Counted from the first letter of the stretch, positions 23,702-33,560 are shown. The stretch is 45,729 nucleotides of DNA from Limosilactobacillus coleohominis (GCF_016901675.1 NZ_JACJKU010000002.1:1-45729), one strand, 5' to 3'. Notes: generated by a model not told the origin, from the letters alone. Numbers and translations: made by a program.

Positions 23702-25931
23702 TGATGAATTCCCTAGTCGTCGTCAAGATGACTTGGCGGAAAGCGAAGGTCGCGGACCGTTAATCAAAAAGATTTTTCTATGGGTCGTCGGGATCATCGT
23801 ATTGTTAATTATTAGCGGTGCCGCCCTGTTCTTCTTTTGGGCATCAAGTGCACCAAAAATTAGTCGTAATGAATTAGCAAGTCAGTCGACAACTACCATT
23901 TATGATGCAAACAATAAGGTTGTTTCTCGGCTGGGTGCTCAAAAACGACAGTACGCAAAATCAAGTAAAATCCCTGACAATTTAAAACACGCAGTTGTTT
24001 CAATTGAAGACCGGCGTTTCTATAAGAATCATGGGGTTGATCCAACCAGAATTATGGGAGCAGCCTTAAATAACGTTTTCCATCGTTCTGATGGTACCCA
24101 GGGTGGGAGTACCCTAACCCAACAATTGGTGAAATTATCCGTATTTTCTACTGCTGCTTCTGATCGTACTTTTAAGCGTAAGGCGCAAGAAGCATGGCTG
24201 GCAATTAACGTTGACCGGAACTTCTCCAAAAATGAAATTCTTGAATTTTATATTAACAAGGTCTACATGGGTAATGGTGTCTACGGGATGAAGACCGCTG
24301 CTCAGTACTATTATGGTAAAGATCTGGACGAACTATCATTAGCTCAAATGGCAATGTTGGCCGGAATTCCTCAATCCCCAACGTATTACAACCCAGACGT
24401 TAAAGATACTCAACCAGCTACCATCCGGCGTAACCAAGTGTTGAACGCAATGGTTCGGAGTAAATACATTACTCAAGCACAAGCCGATTCAGCTAAGCAA
24501 GAGTCAGTTACTAAGGGATTAGATAGTTCACACGGTAATACCAAGACTAATGACGTTAACGTAAAAGAACCAGTTGTTGATGCCTATGTCAAAGAGGTAT
24601 TAGCCCAACTTGAACAAAAGGGCTATAACCCTCAAACAGACGGTTTGCAAGTTCATACCAATATGGACCTTGGCGCTCAGCAAAAGTTGTATAACGCTGC
24701 TAATAATTCTGTTTCTTTCCAAAGTGACCAAATGCAGACCGGTGTAGCCGTTACCAACCCTCACAATGGTCAAGTGGTTGCCATGCTAGGTGGTCGTCAT
24801 ACGGGTAACACCATTTATGGATTAAACCGGGCTGTCCAAACCAACCGTTCATCAGGTTCCACTGCAAAGCCATTAATGGATTATGGTCCTGCAATTGAAT
24901 ACTTAAACTGGCCTACTTTCTATACTTTAAGAGATACTAAATTTACGTGGCCAGGAACTAATACTGAACTGCATGACTTTGATAACCAAACCAAAGGGAC
25001 AATGACAATGCAAGATGCACTTGTTCAATCCCGGAACATTCCAGCTATTCGTGCTTTGCAAAAAGTTGGAATTTCTAGAGCAACAACCTTCTTAAACGGA
25101 TTAGGAATCTCTCAAAAGAAGGCCTTTACGTTAAACAACGGGATTGGTTTATATGTTTCCCCATTACAAGTTTCTGCTGCTTATGCCGCATTTGCTAACG
25201 GTGGTACATATTATAAGCCTTACTACATTTCTTCGATTACAACCCAGGATGGTAAGAGCATTAACTACGGTAAGAATGGTAAGCGTGCAATGAGTAAAGC
25301 AACAGCCTACATGATTACTTATATGCTCAAGGGTGTTATTGATAGCTCAGATGGTACAGGAACAGCGGCTCACATCAGCGGTGTTCACCAAGCTGGTAAG
25401 ACCGGGACTACTAACTATCCTTCTGGTCATAGTCAATCTGGCGTCATGGATTCTTGGATGGCAGGTTATACTAAGAACTATTCAGTTGCTGTTTGGACCG
25501 GATACGATCAACCAATGAAGAATTCCATTTCCAGTGCCTATGAACGTTCTGCAATTATGCTGTATCGGGCAATCATGGATTATCTGGATGGTAAAAACCA
25601 CGCTAGTGATTGGAAAATGCCAGATACCGTTGAAGCAGTTCGTTATCGTGGACGAAAAGGACTGGTTGTTAAGGATTCCAAGTGGGCTCTTCAATACACT
25701 GCAATTGATGATAGTGACAGTAGCAATTCGGATTCTTCTGCAAGTTCAAGTTCTGATTCAGATCTTTCGTCCTCTGTCAGTTCATTCTTTGAAAGTCGTG
25801 GTCGTGATCATGAATCATCGAGTTCCGCTTCTAGTGCATCAACCAATGCTACTAGTGAAAGTAACAATAATACGAACAGTACTACGCCACCTTCGAATTC
25901 CACCTCACCTGCTGCAGGTGGTAATCAGTAA
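23694..25931 (+). CDS. ponA: Class A penicillin-binding protein 1A
   Basis: 745 residues. It builds peptidoglycan by glycan polymerisation and transpeptidation outside the membrane. Domains in order: a cytosolic tail; one membrane helix (about 25-48); a glycosyltransferase (GT51) with catalytic Glu105 in EDRRFY; and a transpeptidase with Ser389-x-x-Lys392, Ser446-x-Asn448 and Lys569-Thr-Gly. After about residue 670 there is a long Ser/Asp/Asn/Thr-rich tail without predicted fold. The ATG at 23694 with AAAGGAG before it is preferred over an upstream in-frame ATG. It overlaps recU by 8 bases and ends in a bidirectional terminator. The nearby gpsB encodes a likely regulator. Confidence 0.96.
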   Translation: MNNDEFPSRRQDDLAESEGRGPLIKKIFLWVVGIIVLLIISGAALFFFWASSAPKISRNELASQSTTTIYDANNKVVSRLGAQKRQYAKSSKIPDNLKHAVVSIEDRRFYKNHGVDPTRIMGAALNNVFHRSDGTQGGSTLTQQLVKLSVFSTAASDRTFKRKAQEAWLAINVDRNFSKNEILEFYINKVYMGNGVYGMKTAAQYYYGKDLDELSLAQMAMLAGIPQSPTYYNPDVKDTQPATIRRNQVLNAMVRSKYITQAQADSAKQESVTKGLDSSHGNTKTNDVNVKEPVVDAYVKEVLAQLEQKGYNPQTDGLQVHTNMDLGAQQKLYNAANNSVSFQSDQMQTGVAVTNPHNGQVVAMLGGRHTGNTIYGLNRAVQTNRSSGSTAKPLMDYGPAIEYLNWPTFYTLRDTKFTWPGTNTELHDFDNQTKGTMTMQDALVQSRNIPAIRALQKVGISRATTFLNGLGISQKKAFTLNNGIGLYVSPLQVSAAYAAFANGGTYYKPYYISSITTQDGKSINYGKNGKRAMSKATAYMITYMLKGVIDSSDGTGTAAHISGVHQAGKTGTTNYPSGHSQSGVMDSWMAGYTKNYSVAVWTGYDQPMKNSISSAYERSAIMLYRAIMDYLDGKNHASDWKMPDTVEAVRYRGRKGLVVKDSKWALQYTAIDDSDSSNSDSSASSSSDSDLSSSVSSFFESRGRDHESSSSASSASTNATSESNNNTNSTTPPSNSTSPAAGGNQ

Positions 25932-25935
25932 TTAA

Positions 25936-25976
25936 TTAAAAAAGTCGTTAACGCGTTTGCGTTAACGGCTTTTTTC
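25936..25976. terminator. Bidirectional terminator between ponA and the GDSL hydrolase gene
   Basis: AAAGTCGTTAACGC pairs with GCGTTAACGGCTTT around a GTTT loop, with A and T runs outside. The stop codon of the leftward hydrolase gene is inside the stem. Confidence 0.88.
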
Positions 25977-27098
25977 ATCTATTTCATGCTGAATTAGCGG
26001 AATAAACAACTTAGCAATTTGTCGACCCCCAGCTGGACTCAAGTGAAGATGATCGCCAAAATCGTATTGGTATCTTAGCTGGCCGGTATCATGATCAGTT
26101 AATAAAGTTCCACCATCAACTACTCCAGGCTGTTGTAAAAGGAAATGGTTGAGCAGTTGACGTTGTCGATCAATAATCTCTTCAGATGGTTGCAAGTTTG
26201 CTGTATCAAACATTCTTAATGGAGCAATGGTGGTCGTTAATAATTTACTTTTATTGAGACGACACTGATAGCGTAAACGTTGAAATCCTAGTGCCAACTG
26301 TTGTGGAGTTACATTTTGTTCAGCAATAAGCCGACTATAGTACGGCAATAGCAGATCATTCGTCCCAATTATTGCTAATGTGAGTTTACTATTTGTTTCT
26401 TGAAGCTGGTGACGGTGCAGAAGACTAATCCCAAAGGTTTCATAAAGCGGCTCCTCAACTGGTGCATCAAGCATCAGTTGATTGCCCGCAATTCCTGTTT
26501 GATACCAAACCAGCCGATTTGGAAATTGACGATTAAAATACTGAATTAGTGGTTCTGTAACCATGCCACTTTCTACCAAAGAGTCACCCGTAATTTCAAT
26601 TTGAAATACCGGACGGTCAGTTTGGACCTCAAGGCTTTCTAGTGAAAACCAGCCTTTTCGAGAGTGCCAATGATTGTTGAATGAGGGCGCAGCTGATATT
26701 CCACGTGAAATGGTCGCATTCGTTATTCCAGGGTGATACGTAGAAGCAAAATCTGCATATGTTTGTGGTCGAGTGGCTTCCATTTGGATATATAACGATT
26801 GACCAGCATGAATTGGCATCAGCACTGGATCCGTAAAAAGAAATTGCCCCCGGGGAATCACAATCTGTTCCTGGTGATGACAATATATTTGATGACTGTT
26901 TTTAAATTCTGAATTATCCGCTAAAATCACTTTATCAAAGATCAGATTTTGGCGACCATAACGGTTGGTCAGTTTTAGTCGACAACAACTGCCAGCCAGA
27001 CTAGTTGTGACCTTAATGCTTTGACGCAATTCAGAATAATGGAATGGTAATGCACTAAAATCATGAGTCAACTGGTAAAATCCTGGATACCACTGCAT
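25962..27098 (-). CDS. GDSL/SGNH-family hydrolase
   Basis: 378 residues. An N-terminal beta-rich domain (about 1-165) precedes an SGNH esterase domain: nucleophile Ser173 in TGDSL, Gly near 205 in IAGNQ, Asn247 in GTND, and the Asp349-x-x-His352 pair in DHLHLSP. All four blocks are intact, so it should be an active esterase or lipase; the natural ester is unknown. No signal peptide is seen. The ribosome binding site GGAGGA is strong. It lies between ponA and lplA, separated by terminators on both sides, so it appears to be a single-gene unit. Confidence 0.9.
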   Translation of the reverse strand: MQWYPGFYQLTHDFSALPFHYSELRQSIKVTTSLAGSCCRLKLTNRYGRQNLIFDKVILADNSEFKNSHQIYCHHQEQIVIPRGQFLFTDPVLMPIHAGQSLYIQMEATRPQTYADFASTYHPGITNATISRGISAAPSFNNHWHSRKGWFSLESLEVQTDRPVFQIEITGDSLVESGMVTEPLIQYFNRQFPNRLVWYQTGIAGNQLMLDAPVEEPLYETFGISLLHRHQLQETNSKLTLAIIGTNDLLLPYYSRLIAEQNVTPQQLALGFQRLRYQCRLNKSKLLTTTIAPLRMFDTANLQPSEEIIDRQRQLLNHFLLQQPGVVDGGTLLTDHDTGQLRYQYDFGDHLHLSPAGGRQIAKLFIPLIQHEIDEKSR

Positions 27099-27143
27099 TA
27101 CTATTCCTCCTTCTGTTTCATAGTAGCTCCTCGTTCATAACAT

Positions 27144-27183
27144 AAAACGGTGTCGAGCCTTTATAAATAGTTCAACACCGTTG
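27144..27183 (-). terminator. Terminator of the pdh-lplA operon
   Basis: On the minus strand AACGGTGTTGAAC pairs with GCTCGACACCGTT, followed by TTTTA, six bases after the lplA stop codon. Confidence 0.75.
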
Positions 27184-27188
27184 ATTGA

Positions 27189-28208
27189 TTAATGCTGTTC
27201 GGCAATCAAATTAACAACATCCGCGGGATCAATTCCCATAAAGTATTTATTTAGATCAAATTGATTCAAAGCCTGACGTAATGTCTGCGGATCATATTTT
27301 AAACCTTGCAATTCATTTTCAATATCATGAACGTCACCAGTGCCAAAGAAATCACCATAAATTTTTACATTTACGATTTTTCCTTTTTCAATTAACATCC
27401 GAGCGTCAATTGTTCCAGAAGTGAAGTGGTGACGTTTCTTAATGGTGAAAGCTGGTGATTTACCGTATACCCAATCCCAGTTTTTGTATAACTCTTGCTC
27501 AATTTTATCAATTGCTGCATTGTCAGCTGACGTTAAGTGATACTCATTTTGTTGAGCGGCCTTCAGTGAGTCAGTATGATAAATTTTCTTAATTAATTCA
27601 TCACGAAACTCTTCCGTTGACAAATTTTGGTATTCAGGTTTTAAGTACTGCATAATATTTGTCACCCGTGACCGAACCGACTTAATCCCCTTTGAGGCAA
27701 TTTTGTCTTTGGGGACATGAAGAGCATCAGCAACAGAATCAGTATTCACATTGTACATCAAGGTACCATGAGAAAATGCTTTACCATCTCGAGTATACAT
27801 CGCGTTGCCAGAAAATTTCTTACCGTCCACAACGATGTCATTGCGTCCCGTGACTTTGGCCCCCGTACACCCCATTTCATGAAGGGCGTCCACAACTGGT
27901 TTCACAAGATCCTTAAAGTCACCAAACCGAATTTGATCAGCGGGAACTACAAAGCTGAAGCAAAGGTTTCCCATATCTTGATACATAGCGCCACCACCAG
28001 ATAACCTTCTAGTAACTGTCACGCCATGCTCCTCACAATACTGCTGATTAATTTCTTCAAGCGTATTTTGGTTACGACCAACAATAATACAATCCTTTTC
28101 AATGTAAAAAAGCATAAATGGTGGTTTGATTTGCTGGCTGTTCATTAAGTATTGCTCAGTTGCTAAATTACTACGAATATCATGACTCTGCATTGCTAAA
28201 TATTTCAT
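27189..28208 (-). CDS. lplA: Lipoate-protein ligase A
   Basis: 339 residues. The enzyme adenylates lipoate and joins it to the lipoyl Lys of E2 proteins. Catalytic features are intact: RRLSGGGAM (67-75), GRNDIVVDG (121-129), catalytic Lys131 in the K-x-SG motif, and a C-terminal accessory domain from about residue 245. The length is typical of the two-domain form. It is the last gene of the pdh operon, 20 bases from pdhD, and its evident substrates are the two lipoyl domains encoded by pdhC. No octanoyl or lipoate biosynthesis gene is nearby, consistent with scavenging of lipoate. Confidence 0.95.
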   Translation of the reverse strand: MKYLAMQSHDIRSNLATEQYLMNSQQIKPPFMLFYIEKDCIIVGRNQNTLEEINQQYCEEHGVTVTRRLSGGGAMYQDMGNLCFSFVVPADQIRFGDFKDLVKPVVDALHEMGCTGAKVTGRNDIVVDGKKFSGNAMYTRDGKAFSHGTLMYNVNTDSVADALHVPKDKIASKGIKSVRSRVTNIMQYLKPEYQNLSTEEFRDELIKKIYHTDSLKAAQQNEYHLTSADNAAIDKIEQELYKNWDWVYGKSPAFTIKKRHHFTSGTIDARMLIEKGKIVNVKIYGDFFGTGDVHDIENELQGLKYDPQTLRQALNQFDLNKYFMGIDPADVVNLIAEQH

Positions 28209-28228
28209 AAATCTAAACTCTTTCCAAA

Positions 28229-29635
28229 TTAAATATTAGTCGGCATTCCTAAGCCAACATCAGCACTATCCATAATTGCTTCAGATAGTGATGGATGAGG
28301 ATGAACAGTTAGAGCAATATCTTCAACTGTTGCACCAGATTCGATTGCTAAAGTTAACTCACTAATTAGGTCTGAAGCATCCGCTCCGACAATCTGCGCT
28401 CCCACAACTTGCTGTTCATCGCTAGTAAAGACTAGACGGACGAACCCATCAGGAGAGTGCATTGAAACTGCTCGTCCATTAGCAGAGAACGGGAATTTAG
28501 CGGTTTTTACACTTAAACCTTGATCTTTGGCTTGAGCAGCCGTTAACCCAGTAGTTGCGATTTCTGGATCCACATAACATACCGCTGGCATTGCACGATA
28601 ATCAACAACTGACTTCTGTCCTGCAATTGCTTCAGCAGCAATTTTCCCTTCGTAACTGGCCTTGTGTGCCAATGCCGCACCAGCAACAATATCACCAATC
28701 GCATAGATATGATTAATATTAGTTCGTCCTTGGGCATCCACTTTAATTAGGCCCCGTTGGTCTGTTTGAATACCAACCTGCTCAAGTCCGATTTCCTTGG
28801 TGTTTGGTTTGCGGCCAACAGTGACGCAAACATCATCAGCCATAATTGAATGCTCGGTACCGTCAAGACTGTATGTAACCTTTACGGAACCATCACCGTC
28901 TGTAGCACTTTTGGCCATTGCATTGGTAATAATTTTAACGCCTCGTTGCTCCAAACGTTTTTGTACAATTTTAACAATATCCTTTTCGTAATTTCTTAAA
29001 ATTGCATCTGTTCCTTCTAAAATGGTTACTTTAGTACCAAAGTTGGCGTAAGCAGACGCAAGTTCACATCCAATATATCCTCCACCAATGATAATGAGGT
29101 TCTTCGGTTGCTGAGATAATTCCAATAGCCCTGTTGAATCAATTACACGACCCTGAAATTTAAATCCAGGAATTTCAATTGGATGACTACCTGTGGCAAT
29201 AATCAAGTTTTTAAAAGTATATGTTTGTGCGACATCTTGGTGCATGACCCGTAAACTGTTTTGATCTTTTAAAAAGGCTTTTCCATGAATGACATCAATA
29301 TGATTCTTTTTAAAGAGATAAGCAACACCATTCGTCATCCGTTGAACGACCGACCCTCGATATTTTTGTACTTTGTCCCAGTCGAGTTTAACTGTGTCAG
29401 CAACTACTCCTTCGCTGGCCGACCCCAGAGCTGTCTGGTAGTCATGGGAAACCTGAATTAAAGCCTTGGATGGAATGCATCCTACTCGTAGGCAAACGCC
29501 ACCAAGTTTAGCATTGTCTTCAATCACTGTAACCTTTTGGCCCAATTCAGCCGCATGAACTGCGGCAACATACCCACCAGGTCCCGATCCGATGACCACC
29601 GTATCTAAATCAATTGGAAAATCTCCTACAACCAT
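28229..29635 (-). CDS. pdhD: Dihydrolipoyl dehydrogenase (E3) of the pyruvate dehydrogenase complex
   Basis: 468 residues of FAD/NAD-dependent disulphide oxidoreductase. It re-oxidises dihydrolipoyl E2. The FAD motif GSGPGG (16-21), the redox pair Cys48/Cys53 (CLRVGC), the NAD-binding GGGYIGCE near 179, and the active-site His-Pro-His-Pro of VHPHPSLSEA near the C terminus are all present. The CLRVGC spelling carries Arg where most have Asn. It sits between pdhC and lplA with short spacers in one leftward operon. Confidence 0.97.
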   Translation of the reverse strand: MVVGDFPIDLDTVVIGSGPGGYVAAVHAAELGQKVTVIEDNAKLGGVCLRVGCIPSKALIQVSHDYQTALGSASEGVVADTVKLDWDKVQKYRGSVVQRMTNGVAYLFKKNHIDVIHGKAFLKDQNSLRVMHQDVAQTYTFKNLIIATGSHPIEIPGFKFQGRVIDSTGLLELSQQPKNLIIIGGGYIGCELASAYANFGTKVTILEGTDAILRNYEKDIVKIVQKRLEQRGVKIITNAMAKSATDGDGSVKVTYSLDGTEHSIMADDVCVTVGRKPNTKEIGLEQVGIQTDQRGLIKVDAQGRTNINHIYAIGDIVAGAALAHKASYEGKIAAEAIAGQKSVVDYRAMPAVCYVDPEIATTGLTAAQAKDQGLSVKTAKFPFSANGRAVSMHSPDGFVRLVFTSDEQQVVGAQIVGADASDLISELTLAIESGATVEDIALTVHPHPSLSEAIMDSADVGLGMPTNI

Positions 29636-29642
29636 CGTTCTA

Positions 29643-31232
29643 TCATCCTTCCATTAATAACAATTCTGGGTCCGCTAGCAGTTCCTTCAGCCGATTCATA
29701 GCACGTTGTGCTGTGGCTCCATCAATAATCCGGTGATCAACCGCAAGAGATAATTTTAAGATCTTAGCAATTTTAACCTGGTTATTTTCTACCACTGGTT
29801 CAGGAGCAATTTTACCCATGCCAAGGATAGCAACTTCTGGCCAATTAATTAGTGGTGTAAAGAACCCACCGCCAATTGAGCCAATATTCGTAATTGACAT
29901 CCCAGTGTGTCCCATATCATCTGCACTCAATTTACCATCCTTAGCTTTGGCAGTATTTTGAAAGATTTGTTTAGCAATGGCAAAGAGACTCATTGAATCT
30001 GCATGTTTAACATTTGGAACAAACAGGCCGCGATCAGTATCCGTTGCAATACCGACATTAATATAATCACGGTAGTTAATTGCATGGTTATCCATATCAA
30101 CAGTTGCATTGAAAACTGGGAATTCTTTCATAATCACCGCTAAGGCTTTGGTCATATATGCCATAAATGTTAAGTGTACGCCGTGTTCCTTAGCCAATTC
30201 TTTGTACTTCTTGCGGTGATCCCATAGCTTATCCACATTCACTTCATCAAATAAGTGGATCATCGGAATTTCATTAGCTGATTTAATCATTGCTTTAGCA
30301 GTGGCTTTCCGTACTGGAGTCATTTTTTCAGTGTGTGATGGCCAATCCAAATCAGCATTTACTTTTGGCTTTGCAGTGCTTACTGGTTGTTCATTGGCTG
30401 GTTGTTGATCAGCTGACGATGCCGGCTGATTCATGAAGGCTTCAACGTCAGTCTTCAGGATCTGCCCATGACGACCCGTACCCTTAACTGCACTTAATTG
30501 AACGTCATGATCGCGCGCAAACTTTCGAACAGCAGGCATTGCTAGTACAGGAACTGAATGGTCGGCTTGTGCAAGAGAATGGTCATTCGATGGTTGCTTA
30601 CTGGAAGCAGCTGTTGAATCTTGCTTAGTACTTGGTGTGGGTTGTTTACTATCAACATTGCCCTGACCTTTTGCAACCGCTAACCTTACTAATGGTTGCC
30701 CGACCTGAGCTGTTTCATCTGCTGGTACTAAAATCTTAGTAACAGTTCCATCAACTGGGGATGGTAACTCTTCAACAGATTTATCATTTTCAATTTGTAC
30801 CAAGTCTTCATCTTTCTTGATGGAGTCACCTTCTTGCACATGCCATTCGCCAACTTTGCCCTCAGCAATTCCTTCACCAATATCTGGTAACTTGAATTCA
30901 TAGGTATCTTGATTCTGAGAAGTGGTACTTGCTGACGAATGAACTGTTGTTTCAGCTGATTCTTTATCAGCAACATTTCCTTGTCCATCAGCAACCGCAA
31001 TTTCGACAAGCGGCTGGCCGACTTGAGCCGTTTCATCCGCTGGGACCAAAATTTTAGCAATTGTACCTTCTACCGGTGACGGTAGTTCTTCAACAGATTT
31101 ATCATTTTCAATTTGAACCAAATCATCATCTTTCTTGATTTGGTCGCCTTCTTTAACATGCCATTCGCCAACCGTGCCTTCGGCAATTCCTTCCCCAATA
31201 TCTGGCAATTTAAATTGGTATTTTTCACTCAT
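29643..31232 (-). CDS. pdhC: Dihydrolipoyllysine acetyltransferase (E2) with two lipoyl domains
   Basis: 529 residues. Two lipoyl domains lie at about 4-80 and 111-186 with lipoylation sites Lys45 and Lys151 in IENDKSVEE; they are almost identical. A Ser/Gln/Pro-rich linker, the E1/E3 peripheral-subunit-binding domain (about 227-265), another linker and the catalytic acetyltransferase core follow, with the HRIIDG catalytic motif near 502. Reaction: transfer of the acetyl group from lipoamide to CoA. The ribosome binding site GAGGTGAACAAAGG precedes the ATG, and the gene lies directly after pdhB. Twin lipoyl domains are known in some Firmicute E2 proteins. Confidence 0.97.
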   Translation of the reverse strand: MSEKYQFKLPDIGEGIAEGTVGEWHVKEGDQIKKDDDLVQIENDKSVEELPSPVEGTIAKILVPADETAQVGQPLVEIAVADGQGNVADKESAETTVHSSASTTSQNQDTYEFKLPDIGEGIAEGKVGEWHVQEGDSIKKDEDLVQIENDKSVEELPSPVDGTVTKILVPADETAQVGQPLVRLAVAKGQGNVDSKQPTPSTKQDSTAASSKQPSNDHSLAQADHSVPVLAMPAVRKFARDHDVQLSAVKGTGRHGQILKTDVEAFMNQPASSADQQPANEQPVSTAKPKVNADLDWPSHTEKMTPVRKATAKAMIKSANEIPMIHLFDEVNVDKLWDHRKKYKELAKEHGVHLTFMAYMTKALAVIMKEFPVFNATVDMDNHAINYRDYINVGIATDTDRGLFVPNVKHADSMSLFAIAKQIFQNTAKAKDGKLSADDMGHTGMSITNIGSIGGGFFTPLINWPEVAILGMGKIAPEPVVENNQVKIAKILKLSLAVDHRIIDGATAQRAMNRLKELLADPELLLMEG

Positions 31233-31247
31233 CCTTTGTTCACCTCA

Positions 31248-32225
31248 TTAAAAATTAACGGTTTCCTTAACAGCATTGACGATGTCCTGTTTATTAGGCA
31301 ACCATACCGTTTCACCCTGGCTAAATGGGTATGGTGTGTCAGGAGCAGCAACTCGCTTGATCGGCGCATCCAGTGACAAAATGCCCTTTTCAGCAATTAA
31401 CGCAGCTACCTGGGCACTCACACCAGCCTGTTTTTGTGCCTCTTGAACCAATACTACCCTTCCAGTCTTTCGTACTGATGATAAAATAGTATCTTCATCA
31501 AGCGGAGCAATGGTTCTTAAGTCCACAACTTCAGCATTAATCCCATCCTTTGCCAGATCAGCGGCAGCTTGCAGGCTAGCTTGAACCAAGTATCCGTATG
31601 TAATGATCGAGACATCCGTTCCTTCTCGCTTAACTGCAGCTTGGTCTAACGCAACGGTATATGCTTTATCAGGGACTTCTTCTTTAACTGACCGGTACAG
31701 CTTCATGTGTTCTAGGAAAATTACAGGATCATCGGAACGAATTGATGAAATCAAAAGTCCCTTTGCATCGTAAGGGCCACTCGGTACAACCACCCGTAAT
31801 CCAGGAACCTGTGCAACCAATCCTTCAAAACTGTCGGAGTGCAGTTCAGGAGTATGGACACCACCACCAAATGGCGTCCGAATCGTTACTGGGAAGTTTC
31901 GTGAGCCGCCCATTCTGAATCGTTCACGGGCCAATTGTCCTGCAATTTGATCAAATGCTTCGAAAACAAAGCCCATAAATTGAATTTCTGGAACTGGCCG
32001 AAAGCCTTGCATTGCTAACCCATTAGCTAAACCAATAATTCCCGATTCTGCTAATGGAGTATCATAAACTCGTTCTGGCCCATACTTCTTTTGTAATCCA
32101 TCAGTGGCACGAAAGACACCACCATTTTTACCAACATCTTCACCAAAAATTTGAACCTTGTCATCCCGACCAAGTTCCTCATCCAGGGCGTTAGTAATTG
32201 CTTTAATCATTGTTAACTTCGCCAT
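31248..32225 (-). CDS. pdhB: Pyruvate dehydrogenase E1 beta subunit
   Basis: 325 residues, the standard length. Family blocks are present: [19 protein letters not shown] near the start, [16 protein letters not shown] near 60-75, and the C-terminal [12 protein letters not shown]. It forms an alpha2-beta2 E1 with PdhA and binds thiamine diphosphate between subunits to decarboxylate pyruvate and acetylate E2. Start after AAGGAGGG, two bases beyond the pdhA stop codon, so it is probably coupled. Confidence 0.97.
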   Translation of the reverse strand: MAKLTMIKAITNALDEELGRDDKVQIFGEDVGKNGGVFRATDGLQKKYGPERVYDTPLAESGIIGLANGLAMQGFRPVPEIQFMGFVFEAFDQIAGQLARERFRMGGSRNFPVTIRTPFGGGVHTPELHSDSFEGLVAQVPGLRVVVPSGPYDAKGLLISSIRSDDPVIFLEHMKLYRSVKEEVPDKAYTVALDQAAVKREGTDVSIITYGYLVQASLQAAADLAKDGINAEVVDLRTIAPLDEDTILSSVRKTGRVVLVQEAQKQAGVSAQVAALIAEKGILSLDAPIKRVAAPDTPYPFSQGETVWLPNKQDIVNAVKETVNF

Positions 32226-32227
32226 GA

Positions 32228-33319
32228 TTATTTGCCCTCCTTAGTTGAAATTTCATCAATTTGCTTTTGAATGGCTGGCGGTGTCTCTACAAATTCATTT
32301 TGCAGGTATTCCGTAACTGATTCAGCAGGTTGCGATTCAACTTCCTGAATTGCCTGATTAATTTCTTTTTCAACCTCTTGTTCGTAAGCATCTTCTTGAT
32401 CCTGGTTCCAAATGCCCTTATCAGTTAAGAATTTCCGCATTCTGACTAGTGGATCTTTAGCGTGCCATGCATCTTCTTCTTCCTTTGTCCGGTAACGCTT
32501 AGGATCATCACCAGATAAGGTATGAGGACCATAACGATAGGTTAGTGTCTCTAACATGACTGGCCCGTTTCCAGCGATAATATAGTCACGAGCCTGCTTA
32601 GCAGCAGAATATACTGCCAGAGCATCCATCCCATCAACAACAATCCCTGGAATACCAACTGCGACCGCTTTTTGTGCCAAAACTGGGGCCGCCGTTTGCA
32701 GTTCACGAGGAACCGAAATCGCATACTTGTTATTTTGTACTACAAATAGTGCTGGGGCTTTAAAAGCACCGGCAAAGTTCATTCCTTCATAAAAATCCCC
32801 CTGCGATGTTCCACCATCACCTGTATATGTATATGCTAGAGCCTTAGCACCTTTCTTCTTTAAGCCAAGGGCAACCCCAGCAGTTTGAACATACTGGGCA
32901 CCAATGATAATTTGTGGCGGCATCGCATTCAGTTCTTTTTCATATTTGTTACCGTTAACCATTCCCTTTGACCACATGAAGGCTTTTGCCAAAGGCAAAC
33001 CATGCTTGACTAATTCAGGAACATCACGGTATCCGCCAAGGAGATAATCATCTTTGGTCATTGCAAAATTAGAGGCCATCTGACTAGCTTCTTCTCCAGC
33101 AGTCGGTGCGAAAAATCCTAACCTGCCTTGACGATTAAGCTTCGTTGAACGATCATCAACAATTCTTGACCAAATCATTTGCTTAAATAATTCAACCAGT
33201 TGCTCATCTGTTAAATCCGGCATCAAATCACGATTAACGATTTCTCCATTTTCATTCAATACTTGGAGAGTTTCATATTGTGGAGTGTGCTTTAATTTTT
33301 CAAAATCTAGTTGACCCAT
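32228..33319 (-). CDS. pdhA: Pyruvate dehydrogenase E1 alpha subunit
   Basis: About 363 residues. The thiamine diphosphate motif begins at GDGGTSQGD (167-175) and ends with the Asn pair of [10 protein letters not shown] (196-197). A phosphorylation-loop-like [13 protein letters not shown] follows near 260. The frame also opens with GTG at 33328, but that lies on the ribosome binding site AAGGAAG; the ATG at 33319 has 8-base spacing. The first gene of pdhABCD-lplA, it has a promoter and cre site directly upstream, so glucose control of pyruvate oxidation through CcpA is expected. Confidence 0.97.
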   Translation of the reverse strand: MGQLDFEKLKHTPQYETLQVLNENGEIVNRDLMPDLTDEQLVELFKQMIWSRIVDDRSTKLNRQGRLGFFAPTAGEEASQMASNFAMTKDDYLLGGYRDVPELVKHGLPLAKAFMWSKGMVNGNKYEKELNAMPPQIIIGAQYVQTAGVALGLKKKGAKALAYTYTGDGGTSQGDFYEGMNFAGAFKAPALFVVQNNKYAISVPRELQTAAPVLAQKAVAVGIPGIVVDGMDALAVYSAAKQARDYIIAGNGPVMLETLTYRYGPHTLSGDDPKRYRTKEEEDAWHAKDPLVRMRKFLTDKGIWNQDQEDAYEQEVEKEINQAIQEVESQPAESVTEYLQNEFVETPPAIQKQIDEISTKEGK

Positions 33320-33345
33320 TGTCTGCACTTCCTTATAGTTCTATT

Positions 33346-33361
33346 TTGTATACGCTTACAT
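33346..33361 (-). promoter_or_regulatory. Catabolite-responsive element (cre) of the pdh operon
   Basis: The minus strand reads ATGTAAGCGTATACAA, a full match to the cre consensus WTGNNARCGNWWWCAW. It overlaps the expected transcription start just after the -10 box, where CcpA binding normally represses. Confidence 0.85.
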
Positions 33362-33366
33362 TGAAC

Positions 33367-33394
33367 ATTCTAAACTTTTTTTCATATTATTCAA
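33367..33394 (-). promoter_or_regulatory. Promoter of the pdh operon
   Basis: On the minus strand TTGAAT (33394-33389) and TAGAAT (33372-33367) are 16 bases apart. The predicted start falls at about 33360, inside the cre site. Confidence 0.6.
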
Positions 33395-33512
33395 TTTTGT
33401 GTATTGTTTCCCCAAGTTTAAATACACGTTTTCCCTATTAAATCAGGGTTTTGATTAAACCGGTAGCCAAATTTGTTCAGAACTAAACTTCTTCATTAAT
33501 TCGGATAATAAA

Positions 33513-33547
33513 AAACTCCCAACGTTCAATCACCGAACGCTAGGAGT
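33513..33547 (-). terminator. Hairpin terminator, dispersed repeat copy 3 (short)
   Basis: On the minus strand ACTCCTAGCGTTC pairs with GAACGTTGGGAGT and runs into six T. It follows the EamA gene. The inner core GCGTTC / GAACG is shared with the hairpins at 4080, 10156 and 45642, while the outer arm differs. Confidence 0.82.
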
Positions 33548-33560
33548 TTAAAGACATTAA

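Noticed and set aside
25534-25935. A 133-codon plus-strand frame inside ponA
   Set aside because: It is in another frame over the transpeptidase end and low-complexity tail of PBP1A and carries no independent start signal.
30675-31217. Repeat in pdhC as an assembly duplication
   Set aside because: The two lipoyl domains differ at scattered positions and the reading frame is consistent, and twin-lipoyl E2 proteins are known in Firmicutes.
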